From Closterium sp. Naga37s-1 (Eukaryota; Streptophyta; Zygnematophyceae; Desmidiales; Closteriaceae): a stretch of 64,000 nucleotides of DNA. The notes under the pieces are model-generated. The model was not told the DNA's origin. It saw nothing but the letters and a program-made list of their open reading frames with translations, and did no database searches. Within the stretch, counting starts at the first letter, position 1. Each line of letters opens with the position of its first letter. Shown here piece by piece: positions 11,900 through 22,330 of the stretch. The position numbers were made by a program, and so were the translations under genes. Location: positions 1,674,501-1,738,500 of the forward strand of contig CANJKZ010000777.1 of the NCBI GenBank assembly GCA_947471745.1. Direction: 5' to 3'.

Positions 11900-12640
11900 G
11901 TCGACTCTGGTGCTGCTAGGGGTGCTGAGCCTGCGGGTGCCGGGTCTGGGGGTGCTGAGCCTGAGCGTGCGGAGCCTGGAGGTGCGGAGTCTGGGGGTGC
12001 TGAGCCTGGGGGTGCGGGGTCTGGGGGTGCTGAGCCTGGGGGTGCTGAGCCTGGGGGTGCTGAGCCTGGAGTTGCTGAGTCTGGAGGTGTGGAGCCTGCG
12101 GGAGCTAGGCCTGCCCGTGTGGAGTCTGGCGGTGCTGGGCCTGGAGGTCCTTCGGGTGCTTCGTCCCGGCGGGAGCTGCCCTCTGCACAGGAGCTGCGTG
12201 AGTGGTTTTCTCACCGCTGGAGTCGTGCTGATGGAGCTGGTGGTGCTACGGGTGCTGGAGGTTCTGCGGCTGCTGGAGGTTCTGGAGCCACGGGTCCCGG
12301 AGGTGCTCGTACCGGCGGTACTGGAGCTGCTGGGCCTGGTGGTGCTGCTGGTGCTGGAGCTGGAGGTGCTGCTGGCGTGGGTGCTGCTGGAGGTGCTACT
12401 GGAGCTGGTGCTGCTGCGTCTTTCGGTGGTCCTGTTGGTGCTGGAGCTGCTGGAGGTCTTGGCGCCGGAGGTGCTGCTGGAGCTGGTGCTTCTGGGGGTG
12501 CTGGAGTTGGCGCTGCTGGAGCTCCTGGGGGTGCTGCTGGAGCCGGTGGTGCTGCTGGCGTTGGTGCTGACACTGGGGGTGCTGGTGCTGTCCCTGCTGG
12601 TTCTGGAGGCGCTGCGCGGCCGCGGCCGTACTTCGTGCCG
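11900..12640 (+). repeat. Gly/Ala/Glu/Pro tandem spacer of copia A
   Basis: After the integrase comes an array of a 15-bp unit (GGTGCTGAGCCTGGG type, read GGAEP), then a QELREWF motif near 12190, then a longer array of GCTGGTGGTGCTG-type units read as Gly/Ala repeats. All five larger copia elements in the window have such a spacer at this place. It is absent from the standard copia layout. Confidence 0.85.
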
Positions 12641-12989
12641 CTCCTTGAGCAGGTTCTTGGTCTCCCGCCTTCTACTGGTCCTGCTCCTTCCTTAGGGTGT
12701 CCACCGCCTGTTCAGTCCGGGTCACAGTTACAGCTCGCCTCCCCACTGCCTGCTCCTCCTCCCTATACTGGTCCTACTGGAGGTCTTGCTGAGCGTCGTG
12801 CGCCTGAGTCTCGTCCTGCGTCGCCTGTTCGTGCTGCTAGCACTAGTCGTCGTGGTTCGCGTCAGCGTCCTCCTCCTGTTCCTGGCACGCACCAGATGGC
12901 ACTGCGTCCTTCCACTTCTCCACTGCGTGTCCCTTTGCCGTCTCCTCCTGAGTCCTCTCTTCCTGCTCTTGCTGACCCGGAGTCTGACT

Positions 12990-13330
12990 CACAGGGTTAC
13001 ACCTTCAGCCTTGGTTCCGGCTCTGTTTCGTGGCGGTCTACCCGCTCGTCTTCTGTTCTCGGCTCCAGCTGTGAGGCCGAGATCTACGCAGGGGCCATGG
13101 CTGCACAGGAGTTACGCTGGCTCACCTACCTGCTGACCGACCTGGGAGAGCCGCCTCGTTCTCCTCCAGTTCTGTACGTAGACAACAAGGCCATGCTGGC
13201 CTTGTGTCGGGAGCACAGACTGGAGCACAGAACGAAGCACATTGCTCTTCGCTACTTCCTTGCTCGTGAGCTGCAGCAGCGTGGTCAGCTGCGCCTTGCT
13301 TACGTGGCCTCTTAGGCCAACACTGCTGAT
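12990..13330 (+). pseudogene. RNase H region of copia A
   Basis: Motifs typical of copia RNase H: GYTFSLGSGSVSW, SCEAEIYA, AQELRWL, LYVDNKA and HRLEHRTKHI. The region ends about 265 bp before the polypurine tract. Fossil. Confidence 0.85.
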
Positions 13331-13597
13331 ATCTTTACCAAGGCACTTCAGCCTTGTGATCATCAGCGCTTTTGTACGATGTTAGGTCTTGTGCCTACTT
13401 GGCCTCACTTGCTCACGTCTTGACCTTGCTTGTACTGTGATCTATATATACCTGCACTTGCTTGGTTACCTTTATATATACTCCTGCATGTGAACTGGCC
13501 TTGTGGCCTTGAACCTGTGCTCGGAATGTGTGGTGACGTTGTGATCCACCCTGAGCTTGCTTTGCTTTGCTTGACTGGTCTTGTGACCCCTAGTTCT

Positions 13598-13620
13598 CCC
13601 CCACTTTGCCTATGGGGGTG
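13598..13620 (+). other. Polypurine tract of copia A, palindromic
   Basis: CCCCCA at 13598-13603 and TGGGGG at 13613-13618 form a 6-bp inverted repeat around a 9-nt loop (CTTTGCCTA). TG follows, and then the 3' LTR. Copies with the same layout lie next to the 3' LTRs of B, C and I. Confidence 0.8.
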
Positions 13621-13748
13621 TGTCAGATATATATGCCTTAGCTGATGTAGGCTATAGTGGGGTAGCACATATGGGGTACAACACATTTCTAGGGTTTGTA
13701 CTTGTACCCAACCTTTCCCTTAGTCATTCATTCCTTGTTCTTTTCACA
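13621..13748 (+). repeat. 3' LTR of copia A
   Basis: 128 bp, TGTCAG...TTTCACA. It differs from the 5' LTR at three positions and is followed by CTTCC, the right-hand target copy, where gypsy H sequence resumes. Confidence 0.92.
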
Positions 13749-14170
13749 CTTCCGCCTCGAACATCGGCTCGAACTCCGCCTCCTTCCTTGCGACGGCCGC
13801 CCACTCGCCGCCTCTGCCCTCTAGGAGCCTCGCTCCACCGACTCGCTTCGATGCAGCTGTCGTCCTCGCTCTTCGCCCGAAGCCATCGCCCCCGCTGCCG
13901 CCGCTACTACCGGCAGATCTCCTTGGCTGTACCGCGCGCGGGAGGTCGATAGATCTCGCCTCTCCCCGACTCAGCGCGGACGGAGGTCCCGCCTACCTCA
14001 TGCTCCGCCGACCCTTCGTTTGCGTTCTCCCCTTGCATTGTAGCCAGCGCAGGGCTAACTTCCCTCGTTTTCGGTTGGTATATTCCACCTGAGCGTAGAT
14101 CCATTTCCTTACGCATAACCTTGTTTCTTTGTCGAAAAAATCCCCCACTTCCTCGATAGTTTCCGGCATT
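13749..14170 (-). pseudogene. 5' part of gag of gypsy H
   Basis: On the minus strand a frame opens near 14170 (MPETIEEVGDFFDKE), just inside the LTR-like segment, and runs toward element A. It contains charged gag-like sequence. It is assigned to H because its continuation lies on the other side of element A. Fossil. Confidence 0.55.
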
Positions 14171-14189
14171 GGGTTGGCCTAACTAGGAA

Positions 14190-14673
14190 TGTAGTTGAGG
14201 CACAAATATCCACTCGAGAAGGAAACAAAGAAACAAGCACAAAACAGATAGACCTAGGCTTCTATATACAATGCAAAGTGCTTGCCTAGACCTAAGGCGA
14301 CGAGCAATGCCACTCAGGCCACTAAGGCGACAAGCAATGCCACTATGTACATGCATTCCAATCACACGGTCACCAGCCCACTCTATATACAAGAATGAAT
14401 CTCCACCGCACACTTCCCACACAAACCCTCGTGGGGACCCCTGTGCCACCTGCCTCAAAACCCTCTTTCTTGCGATTCGCCTGCATGCTTCTTCGCACCA
14501 CACGCCTTCATCACGCCTTCCCATTCCTGGTTACCCAGCCATCAACCCATGTTCAGCTTCGGCACTCATTATACGGAACTCCGCTGCCCTCTCGTGGTAC
14601 TCTTTCACCCCGCTCTGCTACACCACTTTTGTTACACTTATCAATGAACTCGTATTCTGTGAGAAGTGTGACA
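14190..14673 (-). repeat. LTR-like segment of gypsy H
   Basis: Read on the minus strand it begins TGTCACAC (outer end at 14673) and ends near 14190 in CAACTACA, shortly before the gag start. Length about 480 bp. A purine tract (CTTGAGGGGGAGCTAG) directly precedes its outer end, which is what one expects in front of a 3' LTR. The inner boundary and primer site are not certain. Confidence 0.5.
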
Positions 14674-14830
14674 CTAGCTCCCCCTCAAGTCTAGTCCCTC
14701 GCTCCTGTATGCCCAGCCCCCCCTCAAGTCTAGTCCCTCGCTCCTCTACCTGCCCAGCCCCCCCTCAAGTCTAGTCCCTCGCTCCTCTACCTGCCCAGCC
14801 CCCCCCTCAAGTCTAGTCCCTCGCTCCTCT
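14674..14830. repeat. Tandem copies of a polypurine-like unit (~42 bp)
   Basis: Three to four copies of a unit containing CCCCTCAAGTCTAGTCCCTC and CTCCTCTACCTGCCCAGC follow one another. On the minus strand each contains CTTGAGGGGGG, resembling the purine tract next to the H LTR. Degenerate CCCAGCC-rich sequence continues to about 14950. Confidence 0.7.
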
Positions 14831-14989
14831 CGTCTCGCAGCCCCAGTCAATCCCCCCTCCCCCTCCTCTCCCCTAACTCCCCTGCACCTCTCCCAGCCCA
14901 GCCCCCATCCCGTTCCCTTGTATCTTCCAGCCCAGCCCAGGCACCCTTGCCGTACTCCTAAACTCACATCCACTGCCTCCCCCAGCCAA

Positions 14990-16800
14990 CCGTTGACTAA
15001 CAGCCTTGTTATTGCGTCTTTGTGCAGGCCCTCCACGTAGCCAACGATTCTTTTAGAGAAGCCCATTTCTCTTAAGACCGAGAAGACGAAGCTTTGTGAC
15101 ACCGAATTAAAAGCTTTGCGGAAATCCAACAGCAGCATGTACCAGTCTTCATTTCCCTTCTTTGCCGCTTCAATGACATCTGCGACCACGCCAATCGCGT
15201 CATAAATTCTCTACCCAGGTATATACCCGCATTGCTCCTCCAATATCACCAGATGCAGCAGCGGCTTCATCCTGTTTGCTAACACCCGCGCCAGGACTTT
15301 GTAAGTGAAGTTGAGCAGAGTGATTGGGCGATAGTTATCCGGCTTATCTTTCTCTCCTTTTTTGTGAAGCAGAAAGGTAGCGGCTTCTTTGATGCTGGAA
15401 AGAATCGAAGCTGTGTCGGAGAAATTTTGCGCCATCCGCAGGAACTCCCCTCCCCAGGACATCCCGGTTCTGTTCGAAGAGCTCCTTCGGGAGACCATCT
15501 TTCCTGGGCAATTTATTGTTTGCAAGGGATTTGAAAGCCTGCTTCACTTCTTGCTTTAACCAATCCGCCTCCAACGTCGCAGCGGTCTCCGCGTTAAACC
15601 TCCTCCTCGTGAGTGGTTTCCACCTCGCCGTCGACGTTCGACCGTCAAAGCCAAACAGGTCAGTGAAATACTTTGTTGCCGCTTGCAAGATTCCTTTAGA
15701 GTCTGAGATTACCGTTCCGTCAACTGACAGCTCCGCAATTTGTGTCTGTTGTTTCCTGACCTTCACCATTGCCGATAGGAACGGAGAAGGTACTTCCCCG
15801 GCTAGTTCCGTATTTGTACCCGCCATCAGGTGCAGCCTGTCCCACTTCGACGCATGGTACTCTCGCAGTTGCGTTTCCTTGACCAGTAGCAGATCTCGAG
15901 TTCGCTGACAACCCGGGTTCCGTATGTGCTCTTGACGCAGCTCTGCTACCACCTCTGCAAGATGTGACGTGGTCCTTTTAATCCGCTTGCTTTCCTCCTT
16001 CATATATGAACGCAGGCCCGTGTTCAATCTTCCCAGCAGTAACTCAAAATTCCCACCGCCGTTCTCAGCCGCCTTAGCGAGTGCAGCTTCAACGGCTTTT
16101 CAAATCCCTGGTCTTCCAATAGCTGTTGCATGCAACCTCCAGATCCCAGGTCCAAGGTGAGCAGTGGCTTTCACTTAGAACGCAATTTTGATGGAAAAAC
16201 CGTGGTCATAGATATACTCCTCGGGCATTGTGTGAGCGGCAATTTCTAGATGCGGTAGCAGCAAGCAGGAGACTAGTGCGTGGTCTATCCAAGAGCTAGA
16301 TTGCTTTGAGGCTGCGTAGAAGGTGAACTCTCTCTGCTTGGGGTGAAGTGTGCAAAAGGCATCGGCGAGCTGTGTTCAGGTCTCCTATCAAGACAACGTG
16401 CGCTGCGGGGTGGATTAGGTCAATGGCAGGACCGATGACATTGGCTAAGAAAGAGCAACAGAGGGTTGCGTCAGCTGGGAAGTACGTGGCTAATATAGTT
16501 AGTTTGAAACCAGGACGGCTGACTTCGGCCACTATCATTCTACCTGATGGGTGAGTAATGATGTTTTGGAAGGTGATGGATGAGTCTCTGGTGAGCACCG
16601 CTACGCCTCCGGCTTTGGCTGTGGGTGGGATGGTTAGAACTGTGGAGAATGATGATGTTTTCTCGTATGGGTGATCGTTTGATAGTCCAGTGTCTAAGAG
16701 GAGAAGTATCTCAGTTGCTGTTCTTGTCCACGTAGTTAATCTGGATTGCTTTGTCTGATCTCCAAGGCTGTTGACATTCAGGCCTGCTAATGAAAAGAAG
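14990..16800 (-). pseudogene. LINE ORF2: endonuclease and partial reverse transcriptase
   Basis: ORF2 converts LINE RNA to DNA at a nicked target. On the minus strand the endonuclease begins with LNVNSLGDQTKQ near 16775, passes VVLIGDLN near 16380, WIDHALVS near 16290 and a DHGFSIKI segment near 16200. A charged linker follows (about 16030-15560). The RT fingers/palm contain NYRPITLLNFTYKVLARVLA (about 15325), LLDFRKAFNSVS with the first catalytic Asp (about 15125) and GVRQGC (about 14965). Stop codons and frame changes interrupt it, for example just after the endonuclease near 16175 and between the linker and RT near 15345-15525, so it is a decayed copy. The FADD-type motif is missing because homology ends before it. 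Confidence 0.85.
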
Positions 16801-16924
16801 TTTTTTATTCATTTATTCACCATCTGGCAGCCCCTATTCATCCACATGCTGATTAGGAAAACTACACTAACAGCTGAACACCATCCGGCTATGGCTATGA
16901 AGACTTGATGCTCGCTCAAGAGGC

Positions 16925-18276
16925 TCAGATCCCGTAGTCTTTCTTCAGGTTGTTGGGGCCTGTCTTGTCGAGAGTGGATTTGGTTGCGGTACCCAGCATC
17001 TCCAGGTTCAGCAGGTGAGTCGCATATGCAATGTGATTTGAAGCAGCCAAGGATTTCCCGTAGCAGACCTGTGTGCAGATCCATTCCTTGCGGTTTCCGC
17101 TGGTTGAGATTAGAGCAATCGGAGGATCTTTCTGAATGGGGGTGATTAAGGCGGAGGTGTGCAGAGAAGCAGCTGCGACAGCAAGAGGGATGGTAAGAGA
17201 TGGTAAGAGAGCGACATCAGCCTGAAACTGAACCGTGCAGCTATTGTTGATGCGATGAATTTCTCCCAAAAATAAAGAACACTTCCCTATATTGTTATGC
17301 CTCTCTATGATGAACAAATCATGATGAATGTCATAATGTTGTCCACCGCGGAGATGTCAGGACAGTGCAAAGAAGTGGACTAGCAGCTTCGCGCCGACCT
17401 CCATAGGATTGTCAACAACATGTGGCCAACGGTAGCAGTCGCCGTGGTGCTGGACGACCGGACCTTTCACCACGTCAGTATCAGCTCCAGTAAGCGGGTG
17501 AACACGGTGGAAGCAGAAACCATCCTTGAAAGCGGTCTGCTTCCTCATCTTAAGCTTGAACCGGACGAGAAGATCTTTCAACAAATCAGGTTCAATGTTG
17601 GCCGGAACCCGCTTAGATTGAACTTCGATCGCAAGTGGGTTGGACGAATTCTCTCTGAGGTAGGAGGAATCTTCGGTGTGCTGCGGGGATATAGGTCACT
17701 GAAGATCCGTTTACCTTCTGGTAATCAAAAGTGCGAAACTTGATGTGATGCGCATCTCGCTCGTCCAGGAACGAGAGCTGAAGCCGGCAGAAGCGGGTCT
17801 TGGCCACGTAGGCAGGTAACATTTCCTGGATGTTGGCAGTGACGCCGGCGTTTTCAGTTAGGGAACCGCTCCAGACTTTCTTCATCAGGACGCGAACTGC
17901 AGAAATGATGGCTGCGACTTCCTAAGAGAGCAGCATCGGGATTAGTAAGATTGCGGTATAACGAAGGCGGAAAGCATCCTCTTTTGCGATATCAATGTCA
18001 ATTTCCTCATCTGAATCATCCTCCAGGAAACCCTCATCAGCTCCTCCTGCGATCTGATGTGTCTGAACCTTCTCCTCCACAGTTAAGCCAGAGCTTCCGG
18101 CAACAGCAGCATCGGACGGCTGGGTGACGTTAACCGCATCAGGAATACCTGTGTACCCGAAATTTTCTCCCCAGCGTTATCCTCAATAGGTGTCGTCGTG
18201 ACGGACTGGTCAGGGGTGACGACATCAGGCAGCGTGATTTCCGCGAAGGCCTTCGTCGAGCGCCCTTAGGAGGCAT
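16925..18276 (-). pseudogene. LINE ORF1-like protein, decayed
   Basis: A likely start is MPPKGARRRPSRKS at 18276, although the same frame is open back to 18558. Then come a Thr/Asp-rich stretch, an acidic stretch (EDDSDEEIDIDI) near 17990, and a conserved-looking part containing KKVWSGSLTENAGVTANIQ (about 17880), FRTFDYQKVNG (about 17730) and FKDGFCFHRVHPLTG (about 17520). It ends TGPNNLKKDYGI at 16925. The pieces lie in different frames, with slips near 18150 and around 17350 and a stop near 17920. No zinc knuckle was seen. Its position just ahead of ORF2 on the same strand supports ORF1; its RNA-binding role is inferred from family layout. Confidence 0.55.
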
Positions 18277-18560
18277 GGTGCAATGATGACACCATAGTAG
18301 CCGCAACGGGGAACAGAACTTCTCCTGAGAGGGATTGAAAGACGGTGAAGCTTGAGCTGCTGGTGAACTGAGCACTACTTCCTTTAATGGTTTCCATCTC
18401 ACACGGGACTTGTGTTCTTGAGCAAAATGATGCGTTCCCGAGGTCGAGACCTTGGGAACATGCCGATGCTGCTGATTATTTAAGTTAGAAGATATTGATG
18501 AAACAACAATGCCTTGATAATAGCTCGTGGTAGAGTCCCTGAGGTAATTGTAGAGCATAG

Positions 18561-19086
18561 AAAAAAGCCTTGGTAATATGATCTTGACAGTAGAGTGGAA
18601 CAGTGAGCAGGACCCGAGTAGAGTGGAGTGAAGTATGAATAATGCTATTGATTACCATATCAGTTTATAGGGTGCAATTTTGCATCCCTAAGCATATAAA
18701 ACAGGGATACAAGGATAGGAGAATAGTACCGTATGAAGACATGGCGCATAACTCGCCAATGCGAAGTTACGTGATCCCAGATTTCTCTTCCCATAAGAAG
18801 ACACCTTGGTGCAACAACCCCTCGGGCATCAAAGTTTGCAACATACTGATACTTTAACTACCTAGAAAGCCTGTGTCCCGCAAACAAGGAGTACAAAGCA
18901 TATCATAGCCATGACATGATATTGACTGTGACTGCATACAAATATACTCCTCCTTTCTCTGGTTGACCCCCACTCCCTCCACCTACTCAAGTACCCCTCC
19001 CTATTCCTCCTTTAGATCCTCCTCTTCCACCTCCTCACCATCCCCCTCTCATCTCCTCATCCCTGTCTTCCTCCTCATCATCTTAT
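18561..19086. other. No gene seen; left flank of copia B
   Basis: AT-richer sequence without a supported gene. From about 18960 to 19086 it becomes CCTCCTC-rich, resembling the low-complexity 3' end of the F-box/LRR gene on the far side of element B. It is therefore probably the continuation of that gene's 3' flank, split by B. Confidence 0.45.
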
Positions 19087-19219
19087 TGTCAGAATGAGAT
19101 GCTAGAATGACTGTATTGAAAGAATTGTGGGTACAAGTACTAACACTAACATTGGGTTGTACCCCATACAGGCTACCCCACTATAGCCTACACAGAACTA
19201 GCACATATATAGTTTGACA
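19087..19219 (-). repeat. 3' LTR of copia B
   Basis: 133 bp. On the minus strand it runs TGTCAAACTATATATG... to ...CATTCTGACA. CTTAT lies directly outside at 19082-19086. Confidence 0.93.
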
Positions 19220-19245
19220 CAACCCCCATAGGCAAAGTGGGGGAG
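19220..19245 (-). other. Polypurine tract of copia B, palindromic
   Basis: CCCCCA at 19223-19228 and TGGGGG at 19238-19243 on the plus strand give the same hairpin-capable sequence as in element A, next to the 3' LTR. Confidence 0.8.
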
Positions 19246-19479
19246 AACAAGGGGTCACAAGACCAGTCAAGAAGAGCAAAGCAAGCTCAGGGTGGATCAC
19301 AACGTCACCACACACTCCGAGCACAAGCAAAGGGCCACAAGGCCAGTTCACATGCAGAGGTATATATGCAACAACAGCAGTACAGTGATTACTGCCTAGC
19401 AGGAGTAGGCATGCAGGTATACAATATAGATCACAGTACAAGCAAAGTCAAGAGGAGAGCAAGAGAGGCCAAGTAGGCA

Positions 19480-21030
19480 CAAGTCCTAGCACAGTACAGA
19501 ACCGCTGATGATCACAAGGCTGAAGTGCCTTGGTGAAGATATCAGCGATGTTGGCCCGAGAGGCCACGTAAGAAAGACGAAGCTGTCCACGCTGCTGCAA
19601 CTCTCGAGCAAGGAAGTAATGCAGAGCGATGTGCTTCGTCCTGTGCTCTAGTCTGTGCTCCTGACACAAGGCAATCATGGCCTGACGTACAGAACTGGAG
19701 AAGAACGAGGCGCCTCTCCCAAGTCGGTCAGCAGGTAGGTGAGCCAGCGTAACTCCTGTGCAGCCATGGCCCCTGCGTAGATCTCAGCCTCACAAATGGA
19801 ACTGAGAACAGAAGACGAGCGGGTAGACTGCCAAGAAACAGACTCAGAGCCAAGACTGAAGGTGTAACCCTGTGAAAACCGCTGCGTAGCCAAGTCGTCA
19901 ACCCAAGAAGCGTCTGCGTGGCCAGTGAGGACAACTCGAGCCCGTCCTCCAAGCACGAGCCCCATGCCCGACGTACCGCACGAGTAGCGCATCACCCTCT
20001 TAGCGGCCTTCCAGTGCTCTGGTCGGTGTCTCCCGGGCGCTAGCGTGCCAGGATGCTAAGAGGGTAAGCAAGGTCAGGACGAGTGCAGGTCATCAGGTAC
20101 ATGAGGCAGCCCACAAGCTCTGGATACGGGCCACTCGGCTCTACGGACTCATCCGAAGGCAGAGCTGAGAGCGAGTGACCCGTAGGCAGAGGAGTGGACT
20201 GTGGCGAGGAGTACGTGAAGCGGAAGCGCTGAAGAACCTGCTGCACCATGTGTGATTGAGTCAGGGTAATGGTGCGCCGTGCTCTGTCCCGGGTGATCTG
20301 CAAGCCAAGATAGCTGTGTAGCTCTCCCAGGTCTGTGCATGTGTGTCTCTTCTGCAGCTCCGACTTCACGTGGGCGAGTCCAACAGTGTCAGCAGTGACA
20401 AAGACCAAGTCGTTGACGTACACGAGGATGTAGAACGGCGGAAGTGAAGTGTCGGTGCGCAGAAACAGCGACGGGTCAGCAGTCGAAGGAGCAAACCCAA
20501 GAGCCGCAAGCGTCGTCCTCAGTATGTCGTGCCACTCGCGAGGCGCCTGATGGAGACCGTAGACTGGCCGCCGGAGGCTCCACTAGGTACATGCAGGAAA
20601 CGACCTAGTGAAGCCAGGTGGGCGGCGCAGCCAGATCTCCTCGTGCAGGCTACCCTGTAAGAAAGTAGTGCGGAAGTCAAGAGAGTGAAGCTCGTAGTCA
20701 CGCTGAGCGGCGACATGCAGCAGAACCCGAAGAGTGGTCATCTTCGGGGTAGGGGAGAAGGTCTGGAAGAAGTCAACTCCCTGTCTCTAACTGAAGCCTC
20801 GTGCAACGTAACGCGCCTTGAAGACAGGCGGAGAACCCGGCGGCCGCTTCACCCTGAAAATCCACATGCCACTGACGATGTTCGCACCAGGTGGGGGAAC
20901 AGCGTCGACGTAAGTGGCTGACTGCCACTGAGAGGAGTAGGGACCCTCAATCGCCTCAGCGTAAGAGCGCGGGGTCAGGATGTCTGGTGCATCCGGGTCT
21001 CCCTCAGGTGCGATCAGCATGGACACGATA
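19480..21030 (-). pseudogene. RT and RNase H region of copia B
   Basis: RT part, about 21030-20040: SGMWIFRVKRPPGSPPVFKA, FKARYVARGFS, YVNDLVF in place of the usual YVDDLVF catalytic box, LGLQITRDRARRT and SHMVQQVLQRFRF. RNase H part, about 20000-19490: HADASWVDD, GYTFSLGSESVSW, CEAEIYAGAMAAQELRWL and HRLEHRTKHIALHYFLA. Fossil, broken. Confidence 0.85.
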
Positions 21031-21499
21031 TGAGGTACAGCAGCTGCAAAACACTCAAAGTCCTCCTGCCTGTCCTCAAGGACGCTCGTGCCAAGAGCAC
21101 ACTCACCCTTGACGGACGGAGGACAGACAGACTCAGACTCAGCAACAAGACTAGTGGCGTAGTCTAGACAAAAGCGAGCAGCAAGTCGACAAGCTCAGCA
21201 ACTAGGGCAGACGCAGCAGCAGACTCAAACGAAGGGTCAGTGACAACAGTGGCCAAGAGACGGGTGACAGTAGGGCTGGTAGTACGAGCTAAGTCAGACT
21301 CAGGGTCCGGAACGTGCGGAAGAGAGGACGCAGGAGGAGACGGCAGGGGAACACGCTTTGGAACAGAGGAAGGACGAAGTGCCATAGTGTGCGTGCCGGG
21401 GACAGGAGGAGGACGCTCACGAGGAACACGACGACCAGTGCGACCAGCGCGAACAGGCAAGGCAGGACGAGACGCAGGCTCACGACGCTCTGTAAGCGA

Positions 21500-22330
21500 G
21501 TCCGTCAGCTCAGTGTAAGGAGAAGGAGCAGGGAGCGGAGAGCCTGGCTGTAACGGGAGGCTAAGAACCTGGCGAAGCGCGGAGTCAGGCGGTGGCAGAG
21601 ACGAAGGTGACAGCGTAGCGAAGAACAGTCGCTGCTGTGCAGTACCACCAGCACCTCCAGCACCAACCGCACCACCAGCTCCGGCAGCAGCAGTACCTCC
21701 AGTACTAGCACCTCCCGGACCAGCAGCTCCAGAACCTCCAGCGCCAGCGCCTCCAGCTCCAGCGCCCACAGTGCCTCCAGCTCGGGCAGCTCCAGCACCT
21801 CCAGGACTAGTACCTCCAGGACCAGCAGCTCCAGCTCCAATGTCACCAGCCCCAACGCCTCCAGCGCCAGAGCCTCCAGCTCCAGCGCCTCCAGCTCTAG
21901 CGCCTCCAGCTCCAGCACCTCCAGCTCCAGAGTCTCCAGCTCCAGCGCCTCCAGCTCCAGCGCCTCCAGCTCCAGCACCTCCAGCTCCAGCACCTCCAGG
22001 TCCAGGGTCTCCAGCTCCAGTGCCTCCAGCACCGGCACCTCCAGCTCCAGGGTCTCCAACTCCAGGGTCGACAGCACCAGCTCCGGTGACTCTAGTAGTA
22101 GCACCCCCAGAACCGGCACCTCCAGCTCCAGCAGCACCATCAGTCCTGGCAGCTCCAGTACCTCCAGTACGAGCACCTCCAAAACCAGAAACACCAGCAC
22201 CCTCAGCGCCTCCACGACGAGCAGCTCCAGGAGCTCCAACCGCACCACCTCAAGCAGCAGTACCTCTAGCAGCAGGACCTCCAGCTCCAGCAGTACGACT
22301 CCTCAGGCGGGCACGCCACGCAAGCCAATC
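21500..22330 (-). repeat. Gly/Ala tandem spacer of copia B
   Basis: An array of short GC-rich units (GCTGGAGCTGGAGGTGCTGG type on the minus strand) encodes Gly/Ala repeats between integrase and RT. A QQLRDW motif lies at its upstream edge near 22340, and a GGAEP-type array at about 22390-22590. Confidence 0.8.

Larger units (their letters stand above)
8154..13748 (+). mobile_element. Ty1/copia LTR element A, inserted in gypsy H
   Basis: 5.6 kb, plus strand, bounded by two 128-bp LTRs that differ at 3 positions (about 2.3%), so it is a fairly recent insertion. The flanking 5-bp sites are CATCC and CTTCC, a target duplication with one mismatch. Parts in order: LTR, primer site, GC-rich tandem-repeat leader, zinc-knuckle-like module, protease, integrase, Gly/Ala-rich spacer, RNase H, polypurine tract, LTR. 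It is broken, with a few breaks, and would not be autonomous as it stands. Confidence 0.9.
6440..14673 (-). mobile_element. Ty3/gypsy-type LTR element H, broken, split by copia A
   Basis: A minus-strand fossil in two pieces: about 13749-14673 (LTR-like segment and 5' part of gag) and about 6440-8153 (rest of gag, two zinc knuckles, start of the protease). Copia element A lies between them. Only gag and the start of the protease are recognisable; RT, RNase H and integrase are not. It is clearly broken, with several breaks. It predates element A, which interrupts it; no second LTR was found for a direct age estimate. Confidence 0.75.
14945..18560 (-). mobile_element. LINE (non-LTR) retrotransposon J, 3' truncated
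   Basis: Minus-strand LINE with an ORF1-like region (about 18560-16925), then ORF2 with an apurinic-type endonuclease (about 16800-16160), a linker and a reverse transcriptase (about 15560-14990). Homology stops just after the RT motif GVRQGC: the motif with the catalytic Asp pair, the rest of ORF2 and the 3' tail are absent, and CCCAGCC-rich repeat sequence follows. LINEs are usually cut at the 5' end, so loss of the 3' end points to a later rearrangement. No target duplication could be assigned. Confidence 0.85.

Noticed and set aside
14990-15560. Reverse transcriptase as part of a retron or diversity-generating system
   Set aside because: It is preceded by an endonuclease with IDHALVS and an ORF1-like region on the same strand, which is a LINE layout.
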